Assembly (NCBI RefSeq): GCF_900090315.1
Contig: NZ_FMHZ01000002.1
Span: forward strand, 124,001 to 188,000
Length of the DNA stretch: 64,000 bases
Direction of reading: 5' to 3'
Source of the DNA: Micromonospora citrea
Lineage (GTDB): Bacteria > Actinomycetota > Actinomycetes > Mycobacteriales > Micromonosporaceae
Shown here in pieces: positions 16,266 to 24,560 of this stretch. Under the pieces are notes generated by a model. The model was not told the origin of the DNA. It did no database searches and was given only the letters and a program-made list of their open reading frames with translations. The stretch's first letter is position 1. Each line of letters begins with the position of its first letter. A program made the translations under genes and the position numbers.

Positions 16266-17216
16266 ATGATCCGTGACGCCTCGACGCCACCGGCCGTCAG
16301 CCGCCGCGCCCTGCTGGGGCTGGCGGCGGCACTGCCGCTGGCCGGATGCGCGAAGGACGGGACGCCCGCCGCCGCCCCCTCCCCGACCGTGTCGTCCGCC
16401 GCGTCCTCCTCCCCCACCACGACGCCGGACGGCCGCGATCCCCGCCTGACCGAACTGGAGCGGAAGTACGGCGCCCGCCTCGGGGTGTACGCCCTCGCCA
16501 CCGGCACCGGCGCCACCGTCGCCCACCGGGCCGACGAGCGGTTCGCCTTCTGCTCCGCGTTCAAGGGGCTGGCGGCAGCGGCGGTGCTGCACCGCAACCC
16601 GCTGTCGCACCTGGACACGGTCGTCAGATACGCCGAGCGTGACCTGATGAAGAGTTCCGCCATCACCCGCAGGCACGTGGCCACGGGGATGACGGTCCGG
16701 CAGGTGTGCGACGCCGCGGTCCGCTTCAGCGACGGCACGGCCGGCAACCTCCTGCTCCGCGACCTGGGTGGTCCCGCCGAGCTCACGGCGTACGTCCGTG
16801 GCCTCGGCGACACCGTCACGCGGATGGACCGCTTCGAGCCGCACATCGTGACGGCCGTCCCCGGGGACCTGCGCGACACCACTTCTCCCCGAGCCATCGG
16901 CACCGACTACCAGAAGATCGTGCTGGGCGACGCCCTGCCGCCGGACAAGCGCGCCTTCCTGCGCGGCCTGCTGGAGCGCAACGCCACCGGGGCGGGCGCC
17001 CGGCGCATCCGGGCGGGCGTGCCGAAGGGCTGGACCGTGGCGGACAAGACCGGGACCGGCGACTACGGCACCGTCAACGACATCGCCGTCGTGTGGCCCC
17101 CGCAGGCCGCACCCCTCGTCGTCTCGATCATGTCCAGCAAGGCCGCCCGGGACGCCGAGTACGACCAGGAGCTCCTCGCCGAGGCGGCCGCCCACGTCGT
17201 GGCCACGCTCACCTGA
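16266..17216 (+). CDS. class A beta-lactamase, Tat-type lipoprotein
   Basis: A 316-residue serine beta-lactamase that should hydrolyse beta-lactams outside the membrane. The N-terminus SRRALLGLAAALPLAGC combines a twin-arginine-like motif and a lipobox (Cys28), then a Ser/Pro/Thr linker. Active-site motifs: SAFK (Ser97, Lys100), SDG (155-157, usually SDN), Glu191 in the omega loop (RFEPHIV), and KTGTG (261-265). The omega loop normally reads EPELN; here the Asn170-equivalent is Val195. Ser-Asp-Gly also occurs in mycobacterial BlaC. ATG 16266 follows GGAGG. No blaR/blaI neighbours are present. Confidence 0.92.
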   Translation: MIRDASTPPAVSRRALLGLAAALPLAGCAKDGTPAAAPSPTVSSAASSSPTTTPDGRDPRLTELERKYGARLGVYALATGTGATVAHRADERFAFCSAFKGLAAAAVLHRNPLSHLDTVVRYAERDLMKSSAITRRHVATGMTVRQVCDAAVRFSDGTAGNLLLRDLGGPAELTAYVRGLGDTVTRMDRFEPHIVTAVPGDLRDTTSPRAIGTDYQKIVLGDALPPDKRAFLRGLLERNATGAGARRIRAGVPKGWTVADKTGTGDYGTVNDIAVVWPPQAAPLVVSIMSSKAARDAEYDQELLAEAAAHVVATLT

Positions 17217-17380
17217 TCCGCGCCGGACCCACGGCGGCACGCCCCCGACGGTCCGACGCCACGGCAGTGCCCGCATGGCGGCGTCGGACCTCGGCGCACC
17301 CCCGCACCGCGGCGCGCCGGCGACGGACCGTCGGGGAGCCCGCCGTCCGTGGGCCGTGGAGGACCGCCGCCCTTGTGACC

Positions 17381-17406
17381 AAGGTTTGAATGGTGGTTCA
17401 ATCCTT
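17381..17406. promoter_or_regulatory. operator-like palindrome before TetR gene
   Basis: AAGGTTTGAA (17381-17390) and TTCAATCCTT (17397-17406) are inverted arms with one mismatch around TGGTGG. The palindrome ends two bases before GTG 17409, so TetR binding would block its own start region. Autoregulation is inferred. Confidence 0.65.
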
Positions 17407-17408
17407 GC

Positions 17409-18008
17409 GTGGTCTACCGGAGCACCGAGCGGGTCAGGGCTCGGCTGAGCGCGTCGCGGGAGCGGATCATCGCCGCCGCGCTGGAGATCATGGCCGGGGC
17501 CGGGTACGCCGGCTGCTCCGTCGCCGCCGTGGCCGAGCGGGCCGGCGTGGCGACCGGCACCGTCTACCGGCACTTCCCCGCCAAGGCCGACCTGTTCGCC
17601 GAGGTGTTCCGCACCGCCTCCCAGCGCGAGGTGGACGCGGTGGCGCGTGCCGCCGCGCTGGAGAGGACCGCCGCCCGGCAGGTCTCCGCCGTCGTCGAGA
17701 CGTTCTGCGGTCGCGCGCTGAAGTCGCCGCGGCTGGCGTACGCCCTGCTGGCCGAGCCGGTCGATCCCGCGGTCGACGCCGAGCGGCTGGTCTTCCGCCG
17801 CGCGTACGCCGAACTGATCGCCGGCCACGTCGCGGCGGGCGTGGCAAGCGGCGAGCTGCCCGCGCAGGACCCGGAGCTGACCGCAGCCGCGCTGGTCGGC
17901 GCCCTGGCCGAGGCGATGGTCGGCCCGCTGGCGGCCGGCGTCGCCGGCCCGGGCACCGTCCCCGGCCTGATCACCTTCAGCCACCGAGCGTTGGGAGTGT
18001 CGCCGTGA
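17409..18008 (+). CDS. TetR-family regulator
   Basis: A 199-residue regulator. Residues 15-62 are the TetR HTH (RERIIAAALEIMAGAGYAGC, VAAVAERAGVATGTVYRHFPAKADLFAEVF). The C-terminal ligand domain is helical. GTG 17409 lies directly behind a 26-base palindrome. It overlaps the acyl-CoA dehydrogenase gene by four bases (GTGA), so it is first in a two-gene operon and probably controls it. The ligand is likely an acyl-CoA or alkylation-related signal, by partner only. Confidence 0.88.
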   Translation: MVYRSTERVRARLSASRERIIAAALEIMAGAGYAGCSVAAVAERAGVATGTVYRHFPAKADLFAEVFRTASQREVDAVARAAALERTAARQVSAVVETFCGRALKSPRLAYALLAEPVDPAVDAERLVFRRAYAELIAGHVAAGVASGELPAQDPELTAAALVGALAEAMVGPLAAGVAGPGTVPGLITFSHRALGVSP

Positions 18009-19633
18009 CGACGCACGAGGTCTTCAACCAGGTCCCCCCGCTGGTCGGCCACGACACGGCCGACGACCCGGCGCTGCTGGACGGTCTCGCGCGGGAGGGC
18101 GCCGGCTGGGCCGTCGCCGAACTGCACGAGCTCGGCCGGATCGGCGGCGCCGAGCAGGCGGCCGAACAGGGGCGGCTGGCTAACGAGCACCCGCCCGTCC
18201 TGCGCACCCACGACCGCTACGGCCACCGCATCGACGAGGTGGAGTTCCATCCCGCGTGGCACGAGCTGATGCGCACCGCGGTCACGCACGGCCTGCACGC
18301 CGCCCCGTGGGCGGACGACCGGCCGGGCGCCCACGTGGCGCGGGCGGCCGGGTTCTACGTCTGGCGTCCCGACGCCGGGCACGGCTGCCCGATCTCGATG
18401 ACGTACGCGGCGGTGCCCGCGCTGCGGCACGCCCCGGAGCTGGCCGCGCGGTACGAGCCGCTGCTCACCGCCCGCACGTACGACTTCGGGCTGCGCCCGC
18501 CGCTGGCGAAGCGGGGACTGCTGGCCGGCATGTCGATGACGGAGAAGCAGGGCGGCTCGGACGTACGCGCCAACGCCACCACCGCCCGCCCCGAGCCGGA
18601 CGGCACCTACCGGCTCGTCGGGCACAAGTGGTTCACGTCGGCGCCGATGTGCGACCTCTTCCTCACCCTCGCCCAGGCGCCCGGCGGGCTCACCTGCTTC
18701 CTCGTACCCCGCGTCCTGCCGGACGGCACGCGCAACCCGATGCGGCTGATGCGCCTCAAGGACAAGCTCGGCAACCGGTCCAACGCCTCCGCCGAGGTCG
18801 AGTACGAACACGCCGTGGCCTGGCGCGTCGGGGACGAGGGCCGGGGCGTTCGCACCATCATCGACATGGTCAACCTGACCCGCCTCGACTGCGTCATCGG
18901 GGCGGCGGCCGGGATGCGCCAAGGCGTGCTCACCGCCGCCCACCACGCCACCCACCGGCGGGCCTTCGGCCGGTACCTGGTCGACCAGCCGCTGATGCGC
19001 AACGTGCTCGCCGACCTCGCCGTCGAGTCCGAGGCCGCCACCGTGCTCATGATGCGGCTCGCCGGAGCGACCGACCGGTCCGCGCGCGGCGACGCCGGCG
19101 AGACCGCCTTCAAACGGCTCGCCCTCGCCGTCGGCAAGTACTGGGTCTGCAAGCGTTGGCCGGCCCACGCCGCCGAGGCTCTCGAGTGCCTGGGCGGCAA
19201 CGGCTACGTCGAGGAATCCGGGATGCCCCGACTGTTCCGCGAGTCGCCGCTGAACTCCATCTGGGAGGGCTCCGGCAACGTCGCCGCGCTGGACGTGCTG
19301 CGCGCCCTGGGCCGGGAACCGCAGGTCATGGAGGCGTTCCAGGCCGAGGTGGGCGCGGCCGCCGGCGCCGACGCGCGGCTCGACGCCGCGGTGCGGCAGG
19401 TGCGGGCCGAACTGTCCGACCACGACGACCTCGAACTGCGGGCCCGCCGCGTCGTGGAACGGCTCGCCCTGGTCCTCCAGGGGTCGCTGCTGGTGCGGCA
19501 CGGCCATCCGGCCGTCGCCGACGCCTTCTGCGCCTCCCGGCTCGGCGGCGACCACGGCCAGGCGTACGGCACCCTGCCGGCCGGGGTGGACTTCGCCGCG
19601 ATCATCTCCCGCGCCGTGCCGAAGGTGGCCTGA
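18005..19633 (+). CDS. acyl-CoA dehydrogenase family protein, AidB-like
   Basis: A 542-residue flavoprotein matching the AidB/isovaleryl-CoA dehydrogenase-like group, which is longer than ordinary acyl-CoA dehydrogenases (about 380). Signals: the N-terminal FNQVPPLVGHD typical of AidB, GMSMTEKQGGSDVRAN (flavin and substrate loop), GHKWFTSAPMCDLFL, RLDCVIGAAAGMRQGV, and ECLGGNGYVEESGMPRLFRESPLNSIWEGSGNV (conserved C-terminal block, given here by its key segments). E. coli AidB protects against alkylating agents. The role here is inferred. GTG 18005 overlaps the TetR stop. Confidence 0.88.
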   Translation: MTTHEVFNQVPPLVGHDTADDPALLDGLAREGAGWAVAELHELGRIGGAEQAAEQGRLANEHPPVLRTHDRYGHRIDEVEFHPAWHELMRTAVTHGLHAAPWADDRPGAHVARAAGFYVWRPDAGHGCPISMTYAAVPALRHAPELAARYEPLLTARTYDFGLRPPLAKRGLLAGMSMTEKQGGSDVRANATTARPEPDGTYRLVGHKWFTSAPMCDLFLTLAQAPGGLTCFLVPRVLPDGTRNPMRLMRLKDKLGNRSNASAEVEYEHAVAWRVGDEGRGVRTIIDMVNLTRLDCVIGAAAGMRQGVLTAAHHATHRRAFGRYLVDQPLMRNVLADLAVESEAATVLMMRLAGATDRSARGDAGETAFKRLALAVGKYWVCKRWPAHAAEALECLGGNGYVEESGMPRLFRESPLNSIWEGSGNVAALDVLRALGREPQVMEAFQAEVGAAAGADARLDAAVRQVRAELSDHDDLELRARRVVERLALVLQGSLLVRHGHPAVADAFCASRLGGDHGQAYGTLPAGVDFAAIISRAVPKVA

Positions 19634-20186
19634 GGGCCTCCGGCGCCGGCGCGTCCGACCGGACGGGCACGCCCGCCAGCCAGCGGTCCAGGGCCGCCGG
19701 GGAGCGGAACAGCAGCACCGGCGGCCCGGTCGGGTCGGCCTGCCAGGCCCGCATCCGCCGCCGGGCCCGGCCGAACGCCGTGACGTGCCAGAGCAGGATC
19801 GAGTCGTGGGACAGCACGCTGCCCAGCGACTCCCGGTTGCCGTTGCAGATCTCCTCACCGGTCACCAGCCGACGGACGGTGCGGCGCAGCAGCCGCCAGA
19901 AGGAGAGCCAGCGCGGGTAGTCGAGGCCGACGACCAGGTCGGCGCGGGCGAGCACCACGTCGCGCCAGCCGTGGTACGCGCCGTCGAGGATCCAGCGGTC
20001 GCGCCGGCAGAGCGCCTCGATCCGGCTGCGCTGCCGCGCGACCGGCACCTCGACCCAGCCGGGCTCCCACAGCAGGTCGTCGACCGGGTACCACGGCAGC
20101 CCCAGGCGCTCGGACAGACGCGCCGCCAGGGTGGACTTGCCGGCCCCGTACACCGCGTAGACCAGGATGCGGGACGGGGCGCTCAC
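19602..20186 (-). CDS. P-loop adenylate-kinase-like small kinase
   Basis: A 194-residue P-loop protein. The N-terminus RILVYAVYGAGKSTLAARLSERLG holds a Walker A (GAGKST); the GxxGxGKS spacing is kept. PWYPVDDLLWEPGW and RDRWILDGAYHGW resemble adenylate-kinase/FlaR-like topology-modulation kinases. GTG 20186 follows TACGCT in the leaderless arrangement; a longer frame to 20306 would cross the divergent thioesterase start. The last 32 bases overlap the 3' end of the convergent dehydrogenase gene. Substrate unknown. Confidence 0.8.
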   Translation of the reverse strand: MSAPSRILVYAVYGAGKSTLAARLSERLGLPWYPVDDLLWEPGWVEVPVARQRSRIEALCRRDRWILDGAYHGWRDVVLARADLVVGLDYPRWLSFWRLLRRTVRRLVTGEEICNGNRESLGSVLSHDSILLWHVTAFGRARRRMRAWQADPTGPPVLLFRSPAALDRWLAGVPVRSDAPAPEALRPPSARRGR

Positions 20187-20304
20187 CACCGCAGCGTACG
20201 CCGGTGGCGCCAGCGGGGCCCGTCGCGACGGTCCCGTCGACGGTGCCGCCCGCGCGAGGGGCGTCGCGCCCGTCGCTGTCGTACCCGTCCGTAGGCTCGG
20301 GTGC

Positions 20305-20727
20305 ATGGCAGATCCGTTCCGGGTGCGCGTCGCCGTCCGCGGCTACGAACTCGACACCCAGGGCCACCTGAACCAGGCCGTCTACCTGCAGTACGGCGAG
20401 CACGCCCGGTGGGAGTGCCTGCGGGCGGCCGGCATCACGCAGGAGCGGCTCCTGGCCGCCGGGGTGGGGCCCGTCGCCCTGGAGGTGACCCTGCGATACC
20501 TCAGGGAGCTGCGCGGCGGCGACGAGGTGGACGTCTCCTGCGCGTTCCGCTGGGGCGAGGGCAAGACCTTCGAGATCGAGCAGGACTACGTCCGCGCGGA
20601 CGGCGTCCGGGTCGCGACGCTGACCGGCGTGGGCGGCATGCTCGACCTGTCCGCCCGGCGGCTGGTGCCCGACCCCCGGGGGCGGTTCCGGCAGCTGGCG
20701 ACCGATCCCGAGCCGATGAGCCTCTGA
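20305..20727 (+). CDS. hot-dog fold acyl-CoA thioesterase
   Basis: A 140-residue protein of the 4-hydroxybenzoyl-CoA thioesterase-like group. The catalytic-type motif YELDTQGHLNQAVYLQYGEH (DxxGHxN) sits at residues 14-33, followed by VTLRYLRELRGGDEVDVSC. The length fits a single hot-dog unit acting as a dimer or tetramer. ATG 20305 follows TAGGCT (20292-20297) by seven bases, so it is probably leaderless. A good hairpin follows its stop. The acyl substrate cannot be told. Confidence 0.87.
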   Translation: MADPFRVRVAVRGYELDTQGHLNQAVYLQYGEHARWECLRAAGITQERLLAAGVGPVALEVTLRYLRELRGGDEVDVSCAFRWGEGKTFEIEQDYVRADGVRVATLTGVGGMLDLSARRLVPDPRGRFRQLATDPEPMSL

Positions 20728-20761
20728 GCGGCGGCCCGACCGGCCCCGGCCCGGGGGCACA

Positions 20762-20790
20762 CCGTGCCGGGCCAGGGACGGCCGGCACGG
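20762..20790 (+). terminator. hairpin after thioesterase gene
   Basis: CCGTGCCGG (20762-20770) pairs perfectly with CCGGCACGG (20782-20790) around 11 bases, 35 bases after the thioesterase stop and just before the MFS promoter. Confidence 0.55.
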
Positions 20791-20815
20791 CACGCGTGCC
20801 GCTACCCTCGCCGGT

Positions 20816-22090
20816 GTGCGTGAACGCGGCGGGCCGGTGAGAGCTCCACTGTGGCGCGACCGCCACTTCGGCGCGTACTGGGCCGCGCAGTCGCTCTCCT
20901 CCGTCGGCGACTCGTTCGCCTACATCGCGGTGCCGCTGCTCGTGCTGCACGCGACCGGGTCGGTGGCCCAGATGGGCCTGCTCACGGCCGTGGCCGGCGC
21001 CGCGTCCGTCGGCGCGGGGATCTTCGGCGGCGTCCTGGTCGACCGGTACGACCGGCGGACCCTGATGATCACCGCCGACGTCGCCCGACTGGTGCTCTAC
21101 GGCCTCATCCCCCTGGCCTGGCTCGCCGGCCCGCAGGTCTGGCTGCTCTTCGTCGTGCTGCCGATCTGCGAGGCGGTCGGCATGGTGTTCCAGGTCGCCG
21201 CGGTGACCGCGGTGCGCAACCTCGTCGACCGGGACCGGATCACCGAGGCCAACGGCCGCCTGCAGGCGACGTACGCCGCGGCGGCAGTGGCCGGGCCGCT
21301 GCTCGCCGGGATCGCCTCCGCCCGGTTCGGCCCCACGGTGGCCATCGCCGTCAACGCGGCCAGTTTCGCGCTGTCGGCCGCCGGCCTCTGGCTGGTCCGG
21401 CTCCGGCAGCCCGCCGAGGACGAACGGCCCGGCGGGGCGGGGCGGGAGAGCCGGCTGGCCGAGCTGCTGGCCGGCGCGCGGTTCCTCTGGCGTCAGCCCG
21501 TGCTCCGCGCGCTGACCGTGCTGCTGTCGATCTTCATCTTCCTGACGTACGGCCTCACCGATGTGCTCATCTACCACGTCAAGCACGATCTCGGCGGGTC
21601 CGACCGCACGATCGGCGCGGTGCTCGGCCTGGCGGCGGTGGGCACGATCGCCGGGGCGTTGCTGGTGGCGCCGTTGCGTCGCCGGCGCGGCTTCGGTGTC
21701 ACCTGGATCGCCGCCGTCACGATGTCCGGCCTCGCCGTCGCCGGCATCGGTGTGGCCGGCACCGTGCCCGGCGTCACGGCGCTGACCGCCATGTACCTGT
21801 GCGGGGTCAGCGTCGCCGGGATCTGCTCCATGTCGTTGCGTCAGGAGATCACACCCGACCATCTGCTCGGGCGGGTCACGTCGGCCTTCTGGAGCACGCA
21901 CTACTCCCTCGGGCCCGCCGGCGCCGCCGCGCTGACGTGGGCCGCCGGCCGGTACGGCGTCACCGCGGTCACCCTCGTCGCCGGTGCGGGCTGTCTGCTG
22001 GTCGCGGTCGGCGGGGCGTTCACGCCGATCCGGCGGGCCGGCTCGGAGCCGGTCGTCCACGAGCCGGAGCCCGAGCGGGCCACCACCTGA
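20816..22090 (+). CDS. MFS transporter (MFS_3/EntS-like exporter)
   Basis: A 424-residue permease with 10-12 predicted helices. N-terminal FGAYWAAQSLSSVGDSFAY and VLVDRYDRRTLMITADVARL (the loop 2-3 motif) are typical of the MFS_3 group that exports siderophores and drugs. A second half begins near FLWRQPVLRALTVLLS. GTG 20816 follows TACCCT (20803-20808) by seven bases, the leaderless pattern. It stands alone; substrate unknown. Confidence 0.86.
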   Translation: MRERGGPVRAPLWRDRHFGAYWAAQSLSSVGDSFAYIAVPLLVLHATGSVAQMGLLTAVAGAASVGAGIFGGVLVDRYDRRTLMITADVARLVLYGLIPLAWLAGPQVWLLFVVLPICEAVGMVFQVAAVTAVRNLVDRDRITEANGRLQATYAAAAVAGPLLAGIASARFGPTVAIAVNAASFALSAAGLWLVRLRQPAEDERPGGAGRESRLAELLAGARFLWRQPVLRALTVLLSIFIFLTYGLTDVLIYHVKHDLGGSDRTIGAVLGLAAVGTIAGALLVAPLRRRRGFGVTWIAAVTMSGLAVAGIGVAGTVPGVTALTAMYLCGVSVAGICSMSLRQEITPDHLLGRVTSAFWSTHYSLGPAGAAALTWAAGRYGVTAVTLVAGAGCLLVAVGGAFTPIRRAGSEPVVHEPEPERATT

Positions 22091-22121
22091 ACCTCCGCCG
22101 CCCGACGAGCCCCGACACCGC

Positions 22122-22172
22122 AACCGCCGCGAACCGCCAACCGCCGCGAACCGCCAACCGCCGCGAACCGCC
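22122..22172 (+). repeat. 17-bp tandem repeat, three perfect copies
   Basis: Unit AACCGCCGCGAACCGCC, repeated exactly three times. It directly adjoins a second, unrelated repeat array in the 292-base gap between the MFS and hydrolase genes. Confidence 0.9.
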
Positions 22173-22230
22173 GGCACGGACGAAGGCCAGCACGGACGAA
22201 GGCCGGCACGGACGAAGGCCGGCACGGACG
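22173..22230 (+). repeat. 16-bp tandem repeat, about 3.6 copies
   Basis: Unit GGCACGGACGAAGGCC; the second copy differs by one base and the last is partial. No gene was seen in the rest of the gap apart from the hydrolase ribosome-binding site at its right end. Confidence 0.88.
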
Positions 22231-22382
22231 GTGGCTGCGCCGTGGGCCGTTCCGACGCGCGCCGCCGCTCTTCCATTCGGTCCGCGCGCCGACTACGGTC
22301 GCGGGCACACCACAGCGTTCACCCCGCCGGCTCCGGGACCGTCCACCGGAGGACCCGGCGCCGCACCGGAGGAGCCGCCGTC

Positions 22383-23168
22383 ATGACGAACAACCACCCC
22401 GGCATCGACGACTCCGGCGCCGGCCCGGTCGTCGTCGGCCACGGGCCGCGCCGGGTGCTGGCCCTGCACGGCTGGTTCGGGTCGGCCCGGGGCTGGGGCT
22501 GGTTGCCGGATCTGATCGACACGGAGCGCTTCACCTGGGCGTTCCTGGACTGTCGCGGGTACGGCGCGCGGGCGGGGGTCGCGGGCGAGCACACCATCGC
22601 CGAGATCTCCGGCGACGCCCTGGACCTCGCCGACTCCCTCGGCTGGGACACCTTCTCGGTGGTCGGGCACTCGATGGGCGGCATCGCCGCGCAGCGGGTG
22701 CTCGCCGACGCGCCTGGCCGGGTGGAGCGACTCGTCGGCATCAGCCCCGTCCCGGCCGGCGGGGTGCCCTTCGACCTGCAGAGCTGGGCGCTGTTCGACG
22801 GCGCGGCCGACAACCCGGGCAACCGGCGCGCCATCATCGATCTCACCACCGGCAACCGGCTGTCCGGCGGCTGGCTGGACGAGATGGTGCGCTTCTCCCT
22901 CGACAACTGCACCCGGGAGGCGTTCGGCGCCTATCTCACCGCCTGGGCGCGTACCGACCTCACCGACGACGTGAAGGGCAACCCGGTGCCGGCGCTGGCC
23001 GTCGTCGGCGAGCACGACCCGGCCCTGGGTGCCGACACGATGCGCGAGACCTGGCTGCGCCACTACCCGAACGCCCGGCTCGAGGTCCTCGCCAACGCGG
23101 GTCACTACGCGATGTACGAGACGCCGGTGCGACTGGCCACGGTGCTGGAGGAGTTCCTCGGGCAGTGA
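22383..23168 (+). CDS. alpha/beta hydrolase
   Basis: A 261-residue hydrolase. Landmarks: oxyanion-side HGWFGSARGW (residues 29-38), nucleophile elbow VVGHSMGG (Ser about 97), acid GEHDPALG (Asp about 216) and NAGHYAMYETP (His about 242). Only a minimal cap is present. ATG 22383 has GGAGGAG six bases upstream. It overlaps the P450 start by four bases (GTGA), so the two are coupled and probably act in one pathway, for example hydrolysing an ester or lactone that the P450 makes or uses (inference). Confidence 0.87.
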   Translation: MTNNHPGIDDSGAGPVVVGHGPRRVLALHGWFGSARGWGWLPDLIDTERFTWAFLDCRGYGARAGVAGEHTIAEISGDALDLADSLGWDTFSVVGHSMGGIAAQRVLADAPGRVERLVGISPVPAGGVPFDLQSWALFDGAADNPGNRRAIIDLTTGNRLSGGWLDEMVRFSLDNCTREAFGAYLTAWARTDLTDDVKGNPVPALAVVGEHDPALGADTMRETWLRHYPNARLEVLANAGHYAMYETPVRLATVLEEFLGQ

Positions 23169-24484
23169 GTGTGGATCCCGGGCCCCTCGTCGATCCCCGC
23201 ACCTTCGTCGACGGCGTCCCGTACGACCTGCTCGCGGCGCTGCGGGCGGCCGGCCCGGTGGTGTGGGTCGAGGAGCCGCCGCTGCTCGGGCTGCCCGGCG
23301 GGCCGGGGTTCTGGCTGGTGCTCCGGCACGCCGACGTGACGGAGATGCTCCGGCAGCCGAGGCTCTTCTCGTCCTGGCTCGGCGCCACCCAGATCCGCGA
23401 CCCGGCGACCCCCGGGGACCTGGACTACGCGCGCCGGATGATGCTCAACATGGACCCGCCGGAGCACGGCCGGCTACGCCGACCGGTCGCCCGCTCGTTC
23501 ACCCCGCGCGCGGTCGCCGCGCTGGAGGCGTCGATCCGCGCGAACGCGACGGCGCTCGTCGAGCGCGCGCTCGGCGACGCCGACGAGGGCACCTGCGACT
23601 TCGCCCGCGATCTCGCCGCCGACCTGCCGCTGCTCACCCTCGCGGACGTGCTCGGGGTGCCGGAGCCCGACCGCTGGCTGCTGTATGACTGGTCGAACCG
23701 GGTGATCGGCTTCCAGGATCCGGACCACGCGGTGTCGGCGGCGTTCGACGCGCGGGCCGGCACCGACGCGGCCCGCGAGGCGCTGCGGCACCGGCCCGCG
23801 CCCGACGCCGACGGCCGGATGCCGGATCCGCGCACCCGGGCCGGGATGGCCGACCTGTACGCGTACGCCCACCTGCTGGCCGGGTCGAAGCGGCGATGCC
23901 CGGGGCAGGACGTGATGTCCGTCCTGCTGGCGCAGCACGGGGACGACCGGCTCTCGGTGGAAGAGTTCGAGAACATGTTCTGGTTGTTCGCCGTGGCCGG
24001 CAACGAGACGATCCGCAACGGGCTGCCCGGCGCGATGATCGCTCTGCTGGAGCATCCGGCGCAGATGGCACGGCTGCGGCGGGAGCCGGCCCTGTTCGAC
24101 ACCGCCGTCGACGAGCTGCTGCGCTGGTGGACGCCGGTGATGGTGTTCCGGCGCACCGCCACCGCGGACACCACGATCGGCGGCGTGCCGGTGCGGGCCG
24201 GGGACAAGGTGGTGGTCTCGTTCGCGTCGGCCAACCGCGACGAGCGCGTCTTCGCCGACCCCGACCGGCTCGACCTGACCCGCCGTCCGAACCCGCACCT
24301 CGTCTTCGGGCACGGGCCGCACTTCTGCCTCGGCGCGCACCTGGCGCGGTTCCAGCTGCGCGCGCTGTTCGAGGCGCTGCTCGCGCGCACCGCCGACATC
24401 GCCTACGCCGGTCCTCCCGGGTACCTGCGATCGAACTTCCAGCGGGGCGTGAAGCACCTGCCGATCCGCTGGCGGCGCCGGTGA
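23165..24484 (+). CDS. cytochrome P450
   Basis: A 439-residue soluble bacterial P450. I-helix AGNETIRN (from residue 278), K-helix ExxR (Glu317, Arg320) and haem loop FGHGPHFCLGAHLAR with Cys388 are all intact. The AGNET form in place of AGxDT is shared with the actinobacterial CYP124/125/142 lipid- and sterol-type group, though substrate cannot be fixed from sequence. GTG 23165 overlaps the hydrolase stop. No ferredoxin or reductase gene is nearby, so redox partners must come from elsewhere. Confidence 0.92.
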   Translation: MSVDPGPLVDPRTFVDGVPYDLLAALRAAGPVVWVEEPPLLGLPGGPGFWLVLRHADVTEMLRQPRLFSSWLGATQIRDPATPGDLDYARRMMLNMDPPEHGRLRRPVARSFTPRAVAALEASIRANATALVERALGDADEGTCDFARDLAADLPLLTLADVLGVPEPDRWLLYDWSNRVIGFQDPDHAVSAAFDARAGTDAAREALRHRPAPDADGRMPDPRTRAGMADLYAYAHLLAGSKRRCPGQDVMSVLLAQHGDDRLSVEEFENMFWLFAVAGNETIRNGLPGAMIALLEHPAQMARLRREPALFDTAVDELLRWWTPVMVFRRTATADTTIGGVPVRAGDKVVVSFASANRDERVFADPDRLDLTRRPNPHLVFGHGPHFCLGAHLARFQLRALFEALLARTADIAYAGPPGYLRSNFQRGVKHLPIRWRRR

Positions 24485-24502
24485 CCGGCCTCGTCCCGGG
24501 CA

Positions 24503-24532
24503 GTTATTTTTAACAAGGTTTACTGATAACCT
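24503..24532 (+). promoter_or_regulatory. AT-rich regulatory region of chitinase gene
   Basis: An unusually AT-rich stretch in this genome, with AGGTT (24516-24520) and AACCT (24528-24532) inverted around seven bases. It precedes the chitinase start by about 30 bases and is a candidate operator. It does not match the DasR-type sequence I know from Streptomyces chitinase promoters. Confidence 0.35.
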
Positions 24533-24560
24533 CCCGTCCACATCGACGAGGAGGAATGCC

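Noticed and set aside
24503..24560. DasR operator before the chitinase
   Set aside because: The inverted repeat AGGTT/AACCT does not resemble the known DasR site.
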